Source: Clostridiales bacterium
GTDB taxonomy: Bacteria; Bacillota; Clostridia; Oscillospirales; Acutalibacteraceae
Assembly: GCA_018364155.1 (NCBI GenBank)
Contig: JAGZMM010000004.1
Span: forward strand, 298,565 to 362,564
Length of the DNA stretch: 64,000 nt
Reading direction: 5' to 3'
Shown here: piece after piece, positions 9,187 to 17,017 of the stretch
How positions within the stretch are numbered: position 1 is the first letter of the stretch
Layout of the letters: every line of letters starts with the position of its first letter
Notes under the pieces: model-generated
Databases searched by the model: none
What the model saw: only the letters and a program-made list of their open reading frames with translations
What the model was told of the DNA's origin: nothing
Translations under genes and position numbers: made by a program

Positions 9187-10304
9187 AGAGATCCCTCTTG
9201 CTTTAACCCAAGAATCGAGAGCATGTCCTTGTTGACGATGGAAACGTCAAACCGCTCCCGGCAGTACCGCAGGCTTTCCCGGCCCATTTGTTCGCGCAGC
9301 TCGGCATCCGCACACAGCCGGCCAAACGCGTTTGTCAAATCCTCTACATTTTTTGGGCGCACCAAGATTCCGTTGGCCCCATTGCGCACCGTTTCCCGGC
9401 AGCCGGGGCAGTCGGTGGTGACGATGGGACGGCCCACCGCCATGGCCTCCAGGATGGAATGGGGAATCCCCTCCCGGTAGTAGGAAGGCAACACATAGGT
9501 AGTGCACCCGTCCAGGTAAGGAACCACATTTTCCAGTTTTCCTAAGTATTCCACGTCGCCGCTGTCTAAATAAGGACGCAGGTCGGACATGGTAAGTTCT
9601 CCCGGATGCTCGTCGAAGAAGCCGCCGATCTGAAACCGTGCCTGGGGGTATTGCTTGTGGGTGCGGCGGGCGGCTTCACAGAATTCCATAATGCCTTTTT
9701 CCCGCAAAAGCCGGGAAATAATGAGAAAAACCGGACTTTTGGGCAAAGGAGCCGGGGCAAATTTCTCTAAACTGACACCCGAACCGCTGACCAGACGGCA
9801 TTTGTCTTGCGGCAGCAGGCCCCGCTCGACCAGCTCCTTCAAGTCGTCCTGGTTTTGAAAAATCACCTGCCTGCACGCAGAAAAACCCTTTTTCAAAAGG
9901 GTATCGGTGACCGTGCGCAGCAGCCGGCTTTTCACAGAGGAGCCGCCATACACCTTTCCAAGCCCGGAAATCATAGAATAAATCTGCGGCACCTTTGCCA
10001 TCCTAGCGGCAATCGACCCATAGGCCACCGGCTTGAGCGCATAAGAAAACACCAGGTCCGGCGCTTCCTCCGCAATCACCTGTTTGAGGTTGTGAATGAC
10101 AAAGAAATCAGCAAAGGGGTTTTTGGAGGTGCGGCTGAAGGAGACCCGCCGGTACCTCGCCTTGTAAGAAGAGAGGTCCACTTCCTGCTCCGGCTCCGGT
10201 CCCACAGCCACCACCGTGTGGCCCAGATCGGTGATGGCCTTTAGCAGTTCTCCACGCAGGTGGTAGATGGAGTATACCGTTGGATTGACAATAAGAATCT
10301 TCAT
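9183..10304 (-). CDS. GT4 glycosyltransferase, PglA-like
   Basis: 373 residues starting MKILIVNPTVYSIYHLRGEL. The SFSRTSKNP and DLVFSYALKPVAYGSIAARM segments resemble the group of GT4 enzymes that includes the campylobacter PglA/PglJ type and many capsule transferases that add HexNAc to a lipid-linked sugar. The E-x7-E motif is in YYREGIPHSILE. The start at 10304 is preferred over the longer frame to 10331 because the ATG at 10313 lies within the weak AAAAGGG box. It follows the tyrosine autokinase gene by 30 bp. Confidence 0.87.
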   Translation of the reverse strand: MKILIVNPTVYSIYHLRGELLKAITDLGHTVVAVGPEPEQEVDLSSYKARYRRVSFSRTSKNPFADFFVIHNLKQVIAEEAPDLVFSYALKPVAYGSIAARMAKVPQIYSMISGLGKVYGGSSVKSRLLRTVTDTLLKKGFSACRQVIFQNQDDLKELVERGLLPQDKCRLVSGSGVSLEKFAPAPLPKSPVFLIISRLLREKGIMEFCEAARRTHKQYPQARFQIGGFFDEHPGELTMSDLRPYLDSGDVEYLGKLENVVPYLDGCTTYVLPSYYREGIPHSILEAMAVGRPIVTTDCPGCRETVRNGANGILVRPKNVEDLTNAFGRLCADAELREQMGRESLRYCRERFDVSIVNKDMLSILGLKQEGSL

Positions 10305-10334
10305 TTCTGGCATCCCTTTTGTGCCGAGCACGTG

Positions 10335-11858
10335 TTATTTCCGGCGGCTTCTGGAATGGTCCGCGGATTTGTCCGAAGGCTGCTCATATTTATAGCCGTA
10401 TCCGTTGGCACCGCCGTAGCGGGAATATCCGTAGCGCTTAGAGCCGTATCCATAACGGCTGTAACCGAGAACGCCGTGGCTCTTCTGGGTCTTGTTGAAG
10501 ACGCAGCCCACCACCGGCTTATTCTGGGACTGGATGTCCTCAATGGTGCGGTTGATGATCTCCATGTTGCAGAAGTCCTGCTTGATGACCAGAATGGCAG
10601 CATCTACATATTTGCAAAGGGTGGCCGCGTCGGAAACCACATGGGCCGGCGGCGTGTCGAACAAAATATAGTCAAACCGCTCTTCCATGGCGGCTACAAA
10701 GGCATGCATCGCGTCCGAATCCAGAAGCTCCGCCGCGTCGTCCACACACGGGCCGCTGGTCACCAGAGAAACGCCGAATTTCTCGCTGCGGCGGATGACA
10801 TCCTGGGCCTGGCATTCTCCGCGCAAAAGATTGGAAAGACCCGTTACATCTTTGCCCGGCAGAGAGAAAAGGGTTTGGATGGTGGGCTTGCGCATGTCGC
10901 AGTCCACAATCAGGACGCTTTTTTCCTTCTGCGCCAGAACAATGGCCAGATTGGAAATAACGGTGGATTTGCCTTCGTCCGCTACGGCGCTGGTAATCAG
11001 GAATTTCTTATACCCACGCGAGGAGGCGAGGTTTTCCACCTTTACGCGCAGGGATTTATACGCTTCCATATAGGCAAAATCGGAGGCCGGGGTAATCAGC
11101 ATCGTGCTGTCTCCCTTCCTGCGGTGGCGCCGCTTGCGCTCCTCATAAGGGATGGAAGCAAAGAGCTTGGCGGAAATACCGGTGTAAATATCCGTCTCGC
11201 TCTGTACGGTACGGGAAAAGAGCATGGACAGCCAGATCACAAGCGCCCCAAGACCCAGGCCCAACAGCATCCCCAGCAGCGGGTACAAAAGCTTGTTGTC
11301 CGAGGGGTTGCGCAGAGTGGGATATTCCGGCCGGTCGATGACATTGACCTGAATATTGGGAAAATTCTGCTTCATTTCAGGCTGCCCCACCACATCCGCC
11401 AGTGCGTCCGCAATGCGGAAGGAATGGTTGGGATTTTCCGTGGTGACGATCAGTTCAATCATATTGGTAGACCCCTTCTGCCGAAGGGAAATGGAGTCCT
11501 TGATGTCCTGCCGTTCCAGAACCAGGTTTTCCTCCTGCAGAGAGTCGCGCACCTTGTCGGCAATGGTGTTACTGGTGATGAACACCCGGTAGCATTCCCC
11601 ATACCATTGCACCAGCGCCGTATCGCTGTTGGTGGAGATGCCGTTTTGAGAGATGGTTAGATTGATGGACATAAGCATCTTGGACGTATAGGTAGGGCTG
11701 TCGGTAATGGAAGCCAGAAGGAAGCCCACAATCCCCATTAAAAAGGTCAAGGCAACCGGAATCCACCAGAACTTTTTCGTCTGGCGGAAAAACTTAATCA
11801 GCCCTGTTGCGCTGTTTTGCGAGGCTGAGGCGGTGGAACTATGTGTCTGTTCGTACAT
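10335..11858 (-). CDS. Fused chain-length regulator / BY-kinase
   Basis: A 507-residue protein joining a Wzz/CpsC-type chain-length domain to a CpsD-type bacterial tyrosine kinase. Two transmembrane helices flank the external Wzz region (about 30-55 and 200-225). The kinase half has Walker A ADEGKST, Walker A' VLIVDCDMRKPT and Walker B YILFDTPPA. The C-terminus is a striking tyrosine cluster, nine Tyr within about 30 residues in YGYS/RYG repeats, the usual autophosphorylation tail. The ATG at 11858 has GGAGG 7 nt upstream; the longer TTG frame is rejected. It controls polymer length and export; no cognate phosphatase gene is adjacent. Confidence 0.93.
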   Translation of the reverse strand: MYEQTHSSTASASQNSATGLIKFFRQTKKFWWIPVALTFLMGIVGFLLASITDSPTYTSKMLMSINLTISQNGISTNSDTALVQWYGECYRVFITSNTIADKVRDSLQEENLVLERQDIKDSISLRQKGSTNMIELIVTTENPNHSFRIADALADVVGQPEMKQNFPNIQVNVIDRPEYPTLRNPSDNKLLYPLLGMLLGLGLGALVIWLSMLFSRTVQSETDIYTGISAKLFASIPYEERKRRHRRKGDSTMLITPASDFAYMEAYKSLRVKVENLASSRGYKKFLITSAVADEGKSTVISNLAIVLAQKEKSVLIVDCDMRKPTIQTLFSLPGKDVTGLSNLLRGECQAQDVIRRSEKFGVSLVTSGPCVDDAAELLDSDAMHAFVAAMEERFDYILFDTPPAHVVSDAATLCKYVDAAILVIKQDFCNMEIINRTIEDIQSQNKPVVGCVFNKTQKSHGVLGYSRYGYGSKRYGYSRYGGANGYGYKYEQPSDKSADHSRSRRK

Positions 11859-12050
11859 GAAAGAACCTCCAAAGATGCGCAAAGTCGCGCCCGAAAATCA
11901 AGATATGGATAGGTTTTCCTCATTTTCCCCAATTATAAGCAGCAAAAAAATCTGCATATTTTTCCTGGTTTTGCGGGCAAGCAGGCCGCCGGCAAAAGCA
12001 TGCGCCGGACAGGGAAAAATTGTATACAAATAATAATATAACTACCCAAT

Positions 12051-12079
12051 ATGATAGTATCGATCGTATAGTTTGTCAA
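12051..12079 (-). promoter_or_regulatory. Sigma-A promoter of the exopolysaccharide operon
   Basis: On the minus strand TTGACA (complement of 12074-12079) is followed after exactly 17 bp by TATCAT (complement of 12051-12056). Transcription would start near 12043, giving a leader of about 185 nt before the kinase gene. The gap 11859-12268 otherwise holds only an AT-rich stretch and the palindrome at 12134. Confidence 0.8.
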
Positions 12080-12133
12080 TCATCTTTCTCATGCCCGGGA
12101 CCGTTTTCCCTTTAGCACCGCCTCATGAACGCA

Positions 12134-12167
12134 CACGAGCCATGGTCCATCCTGGCCATGGCTCGTG
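12134..12167. repeat. Perfect 12-bp inverted repeat without T-tract
   Basis: CACGAGCCATGG (12134-12145) and CCATGGCTCGTG (12156-12167) are exact reverse complements around a 10-nt spacer. Neither strand has a T-run after the stem, so terminator activity is unlikely. It lies 55 bp upstream of the EPS promoter -35 and downstream of the small regulator gene, so an operator is the simplest reading. Confidence 0.6.
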
Positions 12168-12268
12168 AAAAAGAAAACGCAGACAAAAATCAACTGGACG
12201 ATTGCACATCGCTGCCTGGCTGGAGTATAATAAAAAACAACGCGTCCAAAAACAGGCCGTGGAAACGC

Positions 12269-12676
12269 TCAATCCTCCGACAAGCCGTACATAGCCACGG
12301 TAAAATCCCGCAAGGCCGTGTTGTGGCGGTAATAGATGCTGCGCCGTTCATAACCCAGCTCATCCATCAAATCGTCCAGGTAATGATCGGTGCGGTGGAT
12401 GTAGAACCGGTCGAGAATGGTGCGCTGCTCGGGTGTTAGTACGGCGAGGCCCCGGTCGATGCGTTCCTTTCCGGAGCGGCGGTAGGCCAGGATGGACTCC
12501 AGGTGCGCCCGCTGGGCGCAAAGGGAGATGCGCTCCTCCAGGTGCTCCTTCTGGGAAAGCTCCTGGGAGGCCAGGCGGCGGTCGATGTCCCCGATGCTCT
12601 GGGTTAAGTTTTCGATAGCGGCGCTCAGAACCCGGTACCCGCTCAGGCTCTCCTTTGCCAGCAATTTATAATCCAA
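12269..12676 (-). CDS. Small sigma-70 region 4-like / phage-type regulator
   Basis: 135 residues. The N-terminal half is a coiled coil (IENLTQSIGDIDRRLASQELSQKEHLEERI). The C-terminal half has LTPEQRTILDRFYI followed by a helix-turn-helix (DDLMDELGYERRSIYYRHNTAL) resembling sigma region 4 and phage ArpU/RinA-type late regulators. The start is TTG at 12676, with GGAGGG 7 nt upstream; the in-frame GTG at 12691 lies within that box. A GTGA-N7-TCAC palindrome lies 58 bp upstream. No phage genes surround it, so it may be a remnant or domesticated regulator. Target unknown. Confidence 0.7.
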   Translation of the reverse strand: MDYKLLAKESLSGYRVLSAAIENLTQSIGDIDRRLASQELSQKEHLEERISLCAQRAHLESILAYRRSGKERIDRGLAVLTPEQRTILDRFYIHRTDHYLDDLMDELGYERRSIYYRHNTALRDFTVAMYGLSED

Positions 12677-12733
12677 AAAGAATCCCTCCACTCTTTTTTC
12701 ACAGGAATTTCATTGAAGAACAAAGAAATTTAA

Positions 12734-12748
12734 GTGAATAATAATCAC
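12734..12748. promoter_or_regulatory. Single-copy palindromic operator GTGA-N7-TCAC
   Basis: GTGAATAATAATCAC has the same arms and 7-bp spacing as the array at 29571-30224. It lies in the divergent region between the sigma-like gene (58 bp from its start) and the CDF exporter gene (136 bp from its start), so it could serve either. Confidence 0.5.
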
Positions 12749-12883
12749 ATTTCCAAACAGAGTTTACCATATCTTTCTGAGAAAATCAAACATTTGTTCT
12801 AATTTTTTTCCTGCATTCGAATGTAAGTACCTTTTTTTGGACTGGCGTTTTGTTTTGCGGGCGAAAGAGGAGGCGGAAAATCC

Positions 12884-14056
12884 ATGACAGCATGGCTCAT
12901 TCGGCTCTTTGTCAAGAACGCGGACCAGGTAAAGGACCCGGCGGTGCGCCGCAGGTACGGGATACTGGGAGGCGCGGTGGGCATTGCGTGCAACCTGCTG
13001 TTGTTTTTGATGAAGTTCTTCACCGGTATGATTACCGGCTCGGTGGCGATTTCGGCGGACGCGTTTAACAACCTGTCCGATGCAGGGTCTTCCGTGGTGA
13101 CGGTGGCGGGTTTTCAGCTCAGCGGCAAAAAACCGGACAAAAAGCATCCCTTCGGCTATGGCCGCATTGAATATGTGGCGGGCCTGTGCATCTCTATGGT
13201 GATTGTGCTGGTGGGCTTTGAGTTTTTGCGCACCTCCATAGACAAGGTGGCGCATCCTGAGACAGCCGCCTTTTCCTGGGTATCGGTCTTGGTGCTGGGT
13301 GCCTCTATTTTGGTAAAGCTGTGGATGGGCCTCTTTAACGGAAAGATCGGCAAGGCCATCGGCTCGGCTACGGTAGGGGCAGCCGCTATGGACAGCCTCA
13401 GCGACGTGGCGGCCACCTCGGTGGTACTGGTTTCGGTCTTTCTTTCCCAGATTACCGACTTTCCTGTGGACGGGGTAGCTGGAATCGTGGTGGCTCTCTT
13501 TATCCTCTGGGCAGGGATCACCACCGCGAGGGATACCCTTTCCCCGCTTCTGGGCCAGCCGCCCGATCCAAAGCTTGTCAAAGACATTGAAGAAAGCTTG
13601 CTTTCCTATGAGGGCATCGGCGGGGTGCACGACTTGATTGTTCACAGCTACGGTCCCGGCCGCATCATCGCTTCGGTGCACGCGGAGGTTCCCGCCGACG
13701 CGGACATACTGAAAATGCACGAGACCATTGACCTGGCGGAAAAGGAGATTTCCGCTAAGCTTGGAATCATGCTCATCGTTCATTTTGATCCCATCCTCAC
13801 CGACGATGCGCGCGTCAACCATCTGCACCAGACCGCTTTGGACATGGTTCATCAAATTGACCCGGCCTTGTCTTTGCACGACTTTCGGGTGGTGGACGGA
13901 GAAAACCGCATCAACCTGATTTTCGATGTGGTGGTGCCCTATCATTACCCGGTTTGCGACGAAAAGCTGGAAGAGAGGATAGATGCGGCGCTGAAACAGG
14001 TGGACCCGCGGTTTTTCGCCGTGGTGAACTTTGACCGAAGCTTTCTGGGAGAGTGA
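12884..14056 (+). CDS. Cation diffusion facilitator family metal exporter
   Basis: A 390-residue CDF antiporter exporting a divalent metal in exchange for protons. Six transmembrane helices span about residues 25-215, followed by a cytoplasmic metal-sensing domain and an extra C-terminal domain, longer than minimal CDFs. The TM2 metal site is in ISADAFNNLSDAGSS and the TM5 site in AMDSLSDVAAT. The His of zinc-type HxxxD sites is absent; Asn/Asp-xxx-Asp pairs suggest Mn or Fe rather than Zn (inference). HPFGYGRIEY is a family signature. GAGGAGG precedes the ATG. It stands alone on the plus strand. Confidence 0.92.
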   Translation: MTAWLIRLFVKNADQVKDPAVRRRYGILGGAVGIACNLLLFLMKFFTGMITGSVAISADAFNNLSDAGSSVVTVAGFQLSGKKPDKKHPFGYGRIEYVAGLCISMVIVLVGFEFLRTSIDKVAHPETAAFSWVSVLVLGASILVKLWMGLFNGKIGKAIGSATVGAAAMDSLSDVAATSVVLVSVFLSQITDFPVDGVAGIVVALFILWAGITTARDTLSPLLGQPPDPKLVKDIEESLLSYEGIGGVHDLIVHSYGPGRIIASVHAEVPADADILKMHETIDLAEKEISAKLGIMLIVHFDPILTDDARVNHLHQTALDMVHQIDPALSLHDFRVVDGENRINLIFDVVVPYHYPVCDEKLEERIDAALKQVDPRFFAVVNFDRSFLGE

Positions 14057-14070
14057 CCGGGTAAAAAAAT

Positions 14071-14096
14071 ACGCCTGCCCCAATCGGGGCAGGCGT
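14071..14096 (-). terminator. Terminator of acpP (bidirectional stem)
   Basis: ACGCCTGCCCC-aatc-GGGGCAGGCGT is an 11-bp perfect stem. On the minus strand it is followed by ATTTTTTT, the usual tail for termination downstream of acpP. Confidence 0.9.
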
Positions 14097-14112
14097 AGGA
14101 CGGAAGCTTCGC

Positions 14113-14340
14113 TTAGCTGTTGCCTTCGATGAACTTCACCAGATTGCCGACGGTACGAATGTTGTCGACTTCGCTGTCCGGGATTTCCACATCGAATTCA
14201 TCCTCAAGCGTCATGAGCAGGTCCACGACGTCTAAGGAATCCGCGCCCAGATCCTCGGCAATGTTCGTCTCCAGAGTGATTTTATCCTCCTCTACGTCGA
14301 ACTGCTCCGCGAGGATTGCCTTAATCTTCTCAAAGACCAT
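14113..14340 (-). CDS. acpP: Acyl carrier protein
   Basis: A 75-residue acidic protein carrying growing acyl chains in fatty-acid synthesis on a phosphopantetheine arm. The attachment serine is residue 35 in GADSLDVVDL. Length and the EDEFDVEIPD segment are typical. ATG at 14340 has GGAGG 8 nt upstream; a GTG at 14349 sits inside that box and is rejected. It is monocistronic, with its own promoter at 14492 and terminator at 14071, and not beside other fab genes. Confidence 0.96.
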   Translation of the reverse strand: MVFEKIKAILAEQFDVEEDKITLETNIAEDLGADSLDVVDLLMTLEDEFDVEIPDSEVDNIRTVGNLVKFIEGNS

Positions 14341-14491
14341 GTTGGACACCTCCTATTCTATCCGGTTGTACTGAAAACAGAGTGGACAGGTTTTGCCTTA
14401 CCACTTATTATACTTCCGGTTGATCGGCGTTATGACACGCGTGTTGCAGGAAAACGGCTGCTGTGAAGAAACACAGCAGACATTAGGTAAA

Positions 14492-14520
14492 ATATTATTC
14501 ATATCCAGTTGGTTTGTCAA
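14492..14520 (-). promoter_or_regulatory. Sigma-A promoter of acpP, with leader hairpin
   Basis: Minus-strand TTGACA (complement of 14515-14520), 17 bp, TAATAT (complement of 14492-14497). The leader then contains a perfect 8-bp hairpin CTGCTGTG / CACAGCAG (14458-14479) near its 5' end, which may stabilise the mRNA. The rest of 14341-14664 shows nothing else recognisable except the aroE ribosome site. Confidence 0.8.
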
Positions 14521-14664
14521 TAGACAATTTGGATAGCTTTCGAAGAAAATATTCAGCACCCTGGCCAAACGGAAAGATTGTCGGTCAAGGCCGCTTGTTT
14601 TTTGGTGGTTTTGGCAGAATCTTCGGATATTTCCAGGATCGATTTTAGATGGGAGCGTTCGCCT

Positions 14665-15510
14665 ATGAACCGAAAATTTGTTGTGATCGGGTCCCCACTG
14701 GGCCATTCCATGTCCCCTTTTATTCATGAAAAGCTGTTTGCGAAAAAAGGAATTTTGGCAACATACGGGATGAAGGAGATCCCGCCCGGGCATCTGATGG
14801 AGCAGAAAGAGGCTCTCGCCGCGCTGGACGGGTTTAACATCACCATTCCCCATAAGGAAGCCGTTATTCCCCTGCTCGACGGGCTTGACAGCCGGGCCGC
14901 CCTTTATGGGGCGGTTAACACCGTGCGCTGCGAAAACGGACGGATGACCGGGTATAACACCGACTGCGCCGGATTTTTGCGCGCGTTGGCGGGAGCCTCT
15001 ATTTCCCTGAAAGGCCGGGTGGCGGTGCTGGGAGCCGGAGGCGCCGCGCGGATGATGGTGTTCGAAGCGGCGGCAGCCGGCGCAAAGGTAACCATCGCGG
15101 CCCGTCCTTCCGGCCTTGCCCGGGCGCAGGCGGTCAAGCGGGAGGCAGAAGAAAAGCTTTGCGGCGCCTGCGTGGAGGTGACAACTCTGCAGCAGCTCCA
15201 GGGAGACTTTGACCTTCTCTGCAACGGCACGCCGGTGGGCATGTTCCCCCACCCCGACGCCTGCCCGGTGGACCCGGCGGTTCTCGACCGGGTGGGCGCC
15301 GTGTTCGACGCGGTCTATAACCCGGCGCAAACGGTGCTGCTAAGGGAAGCGGAAAAGAGGGGAATTCCCGCAGTGGGCGGGATGCCGATGCTGGTATGGC
15401 AGGCGGCAGCGGCCCAGGAGATTTGGTTCCCGGTGTCCTTCACCCAGGAGGAAGCGGCGGATGTGATCGAGGAAGCGGGCGAAGAGCTTCGCCGCAAAAG
15501 TGGAAAATAG
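14665..15510 (+). CDS. aroE: Shikimate dehydrogenase
   Basis: 281 residues, NADPH-dependent reduction of 3-dehydroshikimate to shikimate in the chorismate pathway. It starts MNRKFVVIGSPLGHSMSP with the substrate-binding S-x-S-like element. Catalytic Lys and Asn/Asp are in NITIPHKEAV and AVNTVR...GYNTDCAGF. The Rossmann loop is VLGAGGAARMMVFEA. An upstream TTG at 14578 would add 29 unconserved residues and is rejected. It is on the opposite strand from the aroF-pheA operon but serves the same pathway. Confidence 0.96.
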   Translation: MNRKFVVIGSPLGHSMSPFIHEKLFAKKGILATYGMKEIPPGHLMEQKEALAALDGFNITIPHKEAVIPLLDGLDSRAALYGAVNTVRCENGRMTGYNTDCAGFLRALAGASISLKGRVAVLGAGGAARMMVFEAAAAGAKVTIAARPSGLARAQAVKREAEEKLCGACVEVTTLQQLQGDFDLLCNGTPVGMFPHPDACPVDPAVLDRVGAVFDAVYNPAQTVLLREAEKRGIPAVGGMPMLVWQAAAAQEIWFPVSFTQEEAADVIEEAGEELRRKSGK

Positions 15511-15525
15511 ATCAGACCAATCCCC

Positions 15526-15573
15526 AAACAGGAAGGCGGGCACCCATTCGAATGGGTGCCCGCCTTCCTGTTT
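15526..15573. terminator. 48-bp perfect palindrome acting as bidirectional terminator
   Basis: Both 24-nt arms (15526-15549 and 15550-15573) are exact reverse complements with no spacer, beginning AAACAGGAAGGCGGGCACCC. It lies 16 bp after aroE and 275 bp downstream of pheA on the other strand. T-tails are short, so termination would rely on the very stable stem. Confidence 0.75.
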
Positions 15574-15697
15574 GCAGTCCCGATAATGGGACAGAATAAA
15601 AATTTTCGGTGAAAAATAGCTACCAAAGGGATGTAATTTACGAACATATGTGCTATACTCCAATTAGAACATACATTCGCAATCAGGAGGGATTTCC

Positions 15698-15937
15698 ATG
15701 TTGTTTGCATCCATCTTTTTTGATATCGCAGCCGTCATTCTGCTGATCCTGGGGTTCGTGTTTGAGGACCGGCTGGCAAAAGCGGAGCGCAGGCTCTTTC
15801 GCCGTATCCGGCGTGCTTTTACGGTAGGCGGGCGCCGGGCGAAGGAGTCAAATGTCCGCCGTCTCGCTGCTCTCCCGCCTCGCCGCGTAGTTGCCCAGGA
15901 AGGTGAATTCCGGCAGGTCGCCGGAAAGCGCGCATAG
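15698..15937 (+). CDS. Small single-pass membrane protein, convergent overlap with pheA
   Basis: 79 residues: one N-terminal transmembrane helix (about 3-22) followed by a strongly basic tail with many Arg. A good ribosome site (CAGGAGGG) precedes ATG 15698, and an extended -10 (TGCTATACT, TATACT at 15654-15659) lies upstream. The last 90 bp are antisense to the 3' end of pheA, so the C-terminal Arg-rich part may be shaped by pheA coding constraints. No family recognised. Reality judged likely from the start signals only. Confidence 0.5.
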   Translation: MLFASIFFDIAAVILLILGFVFEDRLAKAERRLFRRIRRAFTVGGRRAKESNVRRLAALPPRRVVAQEGEFRQVAGKRA

Positions 15938-17005
15938 GAGGGACAGGGTGTCATGCGCCCGGGCCGAACCGGTGAAGTCCAGATAAAACAGGTATTCAAA
16001 CCGGCTGTTCTCCATGGGGCGGGATTCGATTTTCGTTAAGTTGAGCCCGCAGGCGGCAAACCGGGACAGAATCCGATGCAGCGAACCGGTTACATGGGGC
16101 AGGGAAAAGGAGAGGCTGATTTTGTCCGCTTCCGGCTCAATGATAAGGGTGCGGGAGATGACGATGAAGCGGGTGGTATTGCCCCCGATGTCCTGCGCCG
16201 GCTTTTTGAGGATCACAAGGCCGTTTTTTTGGGCGGCCTGGGCCGAGCAGATGGCGGCGTTGGCAGGGTCCCCCTCCTTTGCCACGAAATCGGCGGCGAT
16301 GGCGGTGTTGTCGCAGGCGACCGCCTCGGCAGAGCACGCGTCAATGATTCCCCGGCACTGGTTTAGCCCCTGGGGATGGGAGTAAATGCGCCGGATGGAG
16401 GAGAGGGTTGCTCCGGGCACACCGCACAGGCAGTGGTCAATGGGGAGCATCTCTTCCCCGGCAATGAAAAACCGGTGTTTTAGCAGCAGGTCGTACACCT
16501 CTTCCACCGACCCGGCGGTGGAATTCTCCACCGGGACCACCCCGAAGGTGGCCTCGCCCTTTTTTACCGCGTCGAACACGTCGTAAAACCGGGGATAGAA
16601 CGCGAGGGTGCTGTCTGGAAAGAGATTCTTCGCCGCCAGGGAGGAAAAGCTTCCCTTGGTTCCCGGGCAGGCGATGACCGCGTCCACCCGTTCGCGCAGG
16701 GGTGCTGCGTCGGCGTGCTCGATCCGTTCACGCAGCTCCTTCCCGCCGCCCAGCAGATTATGCTGCAAAGCGCGGGATACGTCCATCATGGTTTGAAACA
16801 GAATCTTGGCCGGCGCCGCATAGGCGCCGGCTTTTTTGGTTACGTCGTTTAAAATCTCCTGCTCGCGCTGCTGGTTATAGATAGGCTGCCCGGTTTGCGC
16901 CTTGATGCGGGCTACCTGAGCCGCCGCATCCATCCGACGCAAAAATAGACTCAGCATCTGTTCGTCAATTTGGTCAATCTCCTTGCGGACTTCTTCTAGC
17001 TTCAT
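15848..17005 (-). CDS. pheA: Bifunctional chorismate mutase / prephenate dehydratase
   Basis: 385 residues making phenylpyruvate from chorismate. An AroQ-type chorismate mutase domain (about 1-85, REIDQIDEQM...LRRM) is followed by the dehydratase domain (about 108-285, with the essential TRF in GGNTTRFIVI) and a C-terminal ACT domain (about 295-375, GSLHRIL and ESRP motifs) for feedback inhibition by phenylalanine. Last gene of the aroF-aroB-aroA-aroC-pheA operon, 12 bp after aroC. Its presence in the operon fits a leader peptide rich in Phe and Tyr codons. Confidence 0.95.
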   Translation of the reverse strand: MKLEEVRKEIDQIDEQMLSLFLRRMDAAAQVARIKAQTGQPIYNQQREQEILNDVTKKAGAYAAPAKILFQTMMDVSRALQHNLLGGGKELRERIEHADAAPLRERVDAVIACPGTKGSFSSLAAKNLFPDSTLAFYPRFYDVFDAVKKGEATFGVVPVENSTAGSVEEVYDLLLKHRFFIAGEEMLPIDHCLCGVPGATLSSIRRIYSHPQGLNQCRGIIDACSAEAVACDNTAIAADFVAKEGDPANAAICSAQAAQKNGLVILKKPAQDIGGNTTRFIVISRTLIIEPEADKISLSFSLPHVTGSLHRILSRFAACGLNLTKIESRPMENSRFEYLFYLDFTGSARAHDTLSLLCALSGDLPEFTFLGNYAARRESSETADI

Positions 17006-17017
17006 GGATGTCTCTCC

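Noticed and set aside
10260..11660. 466-codon plus-strand frame opposite the tyrosine autokinase
   Set aside because: Antisense shadow of a conserved kinase gene with no family motifs of its own.
12764..14083. 439-codon minus-strand frame opposite the CDF exporter
   Set aside because: Antisense to a gene with full CDF motifs; His/Arg-rich composition typical of shadow frames.
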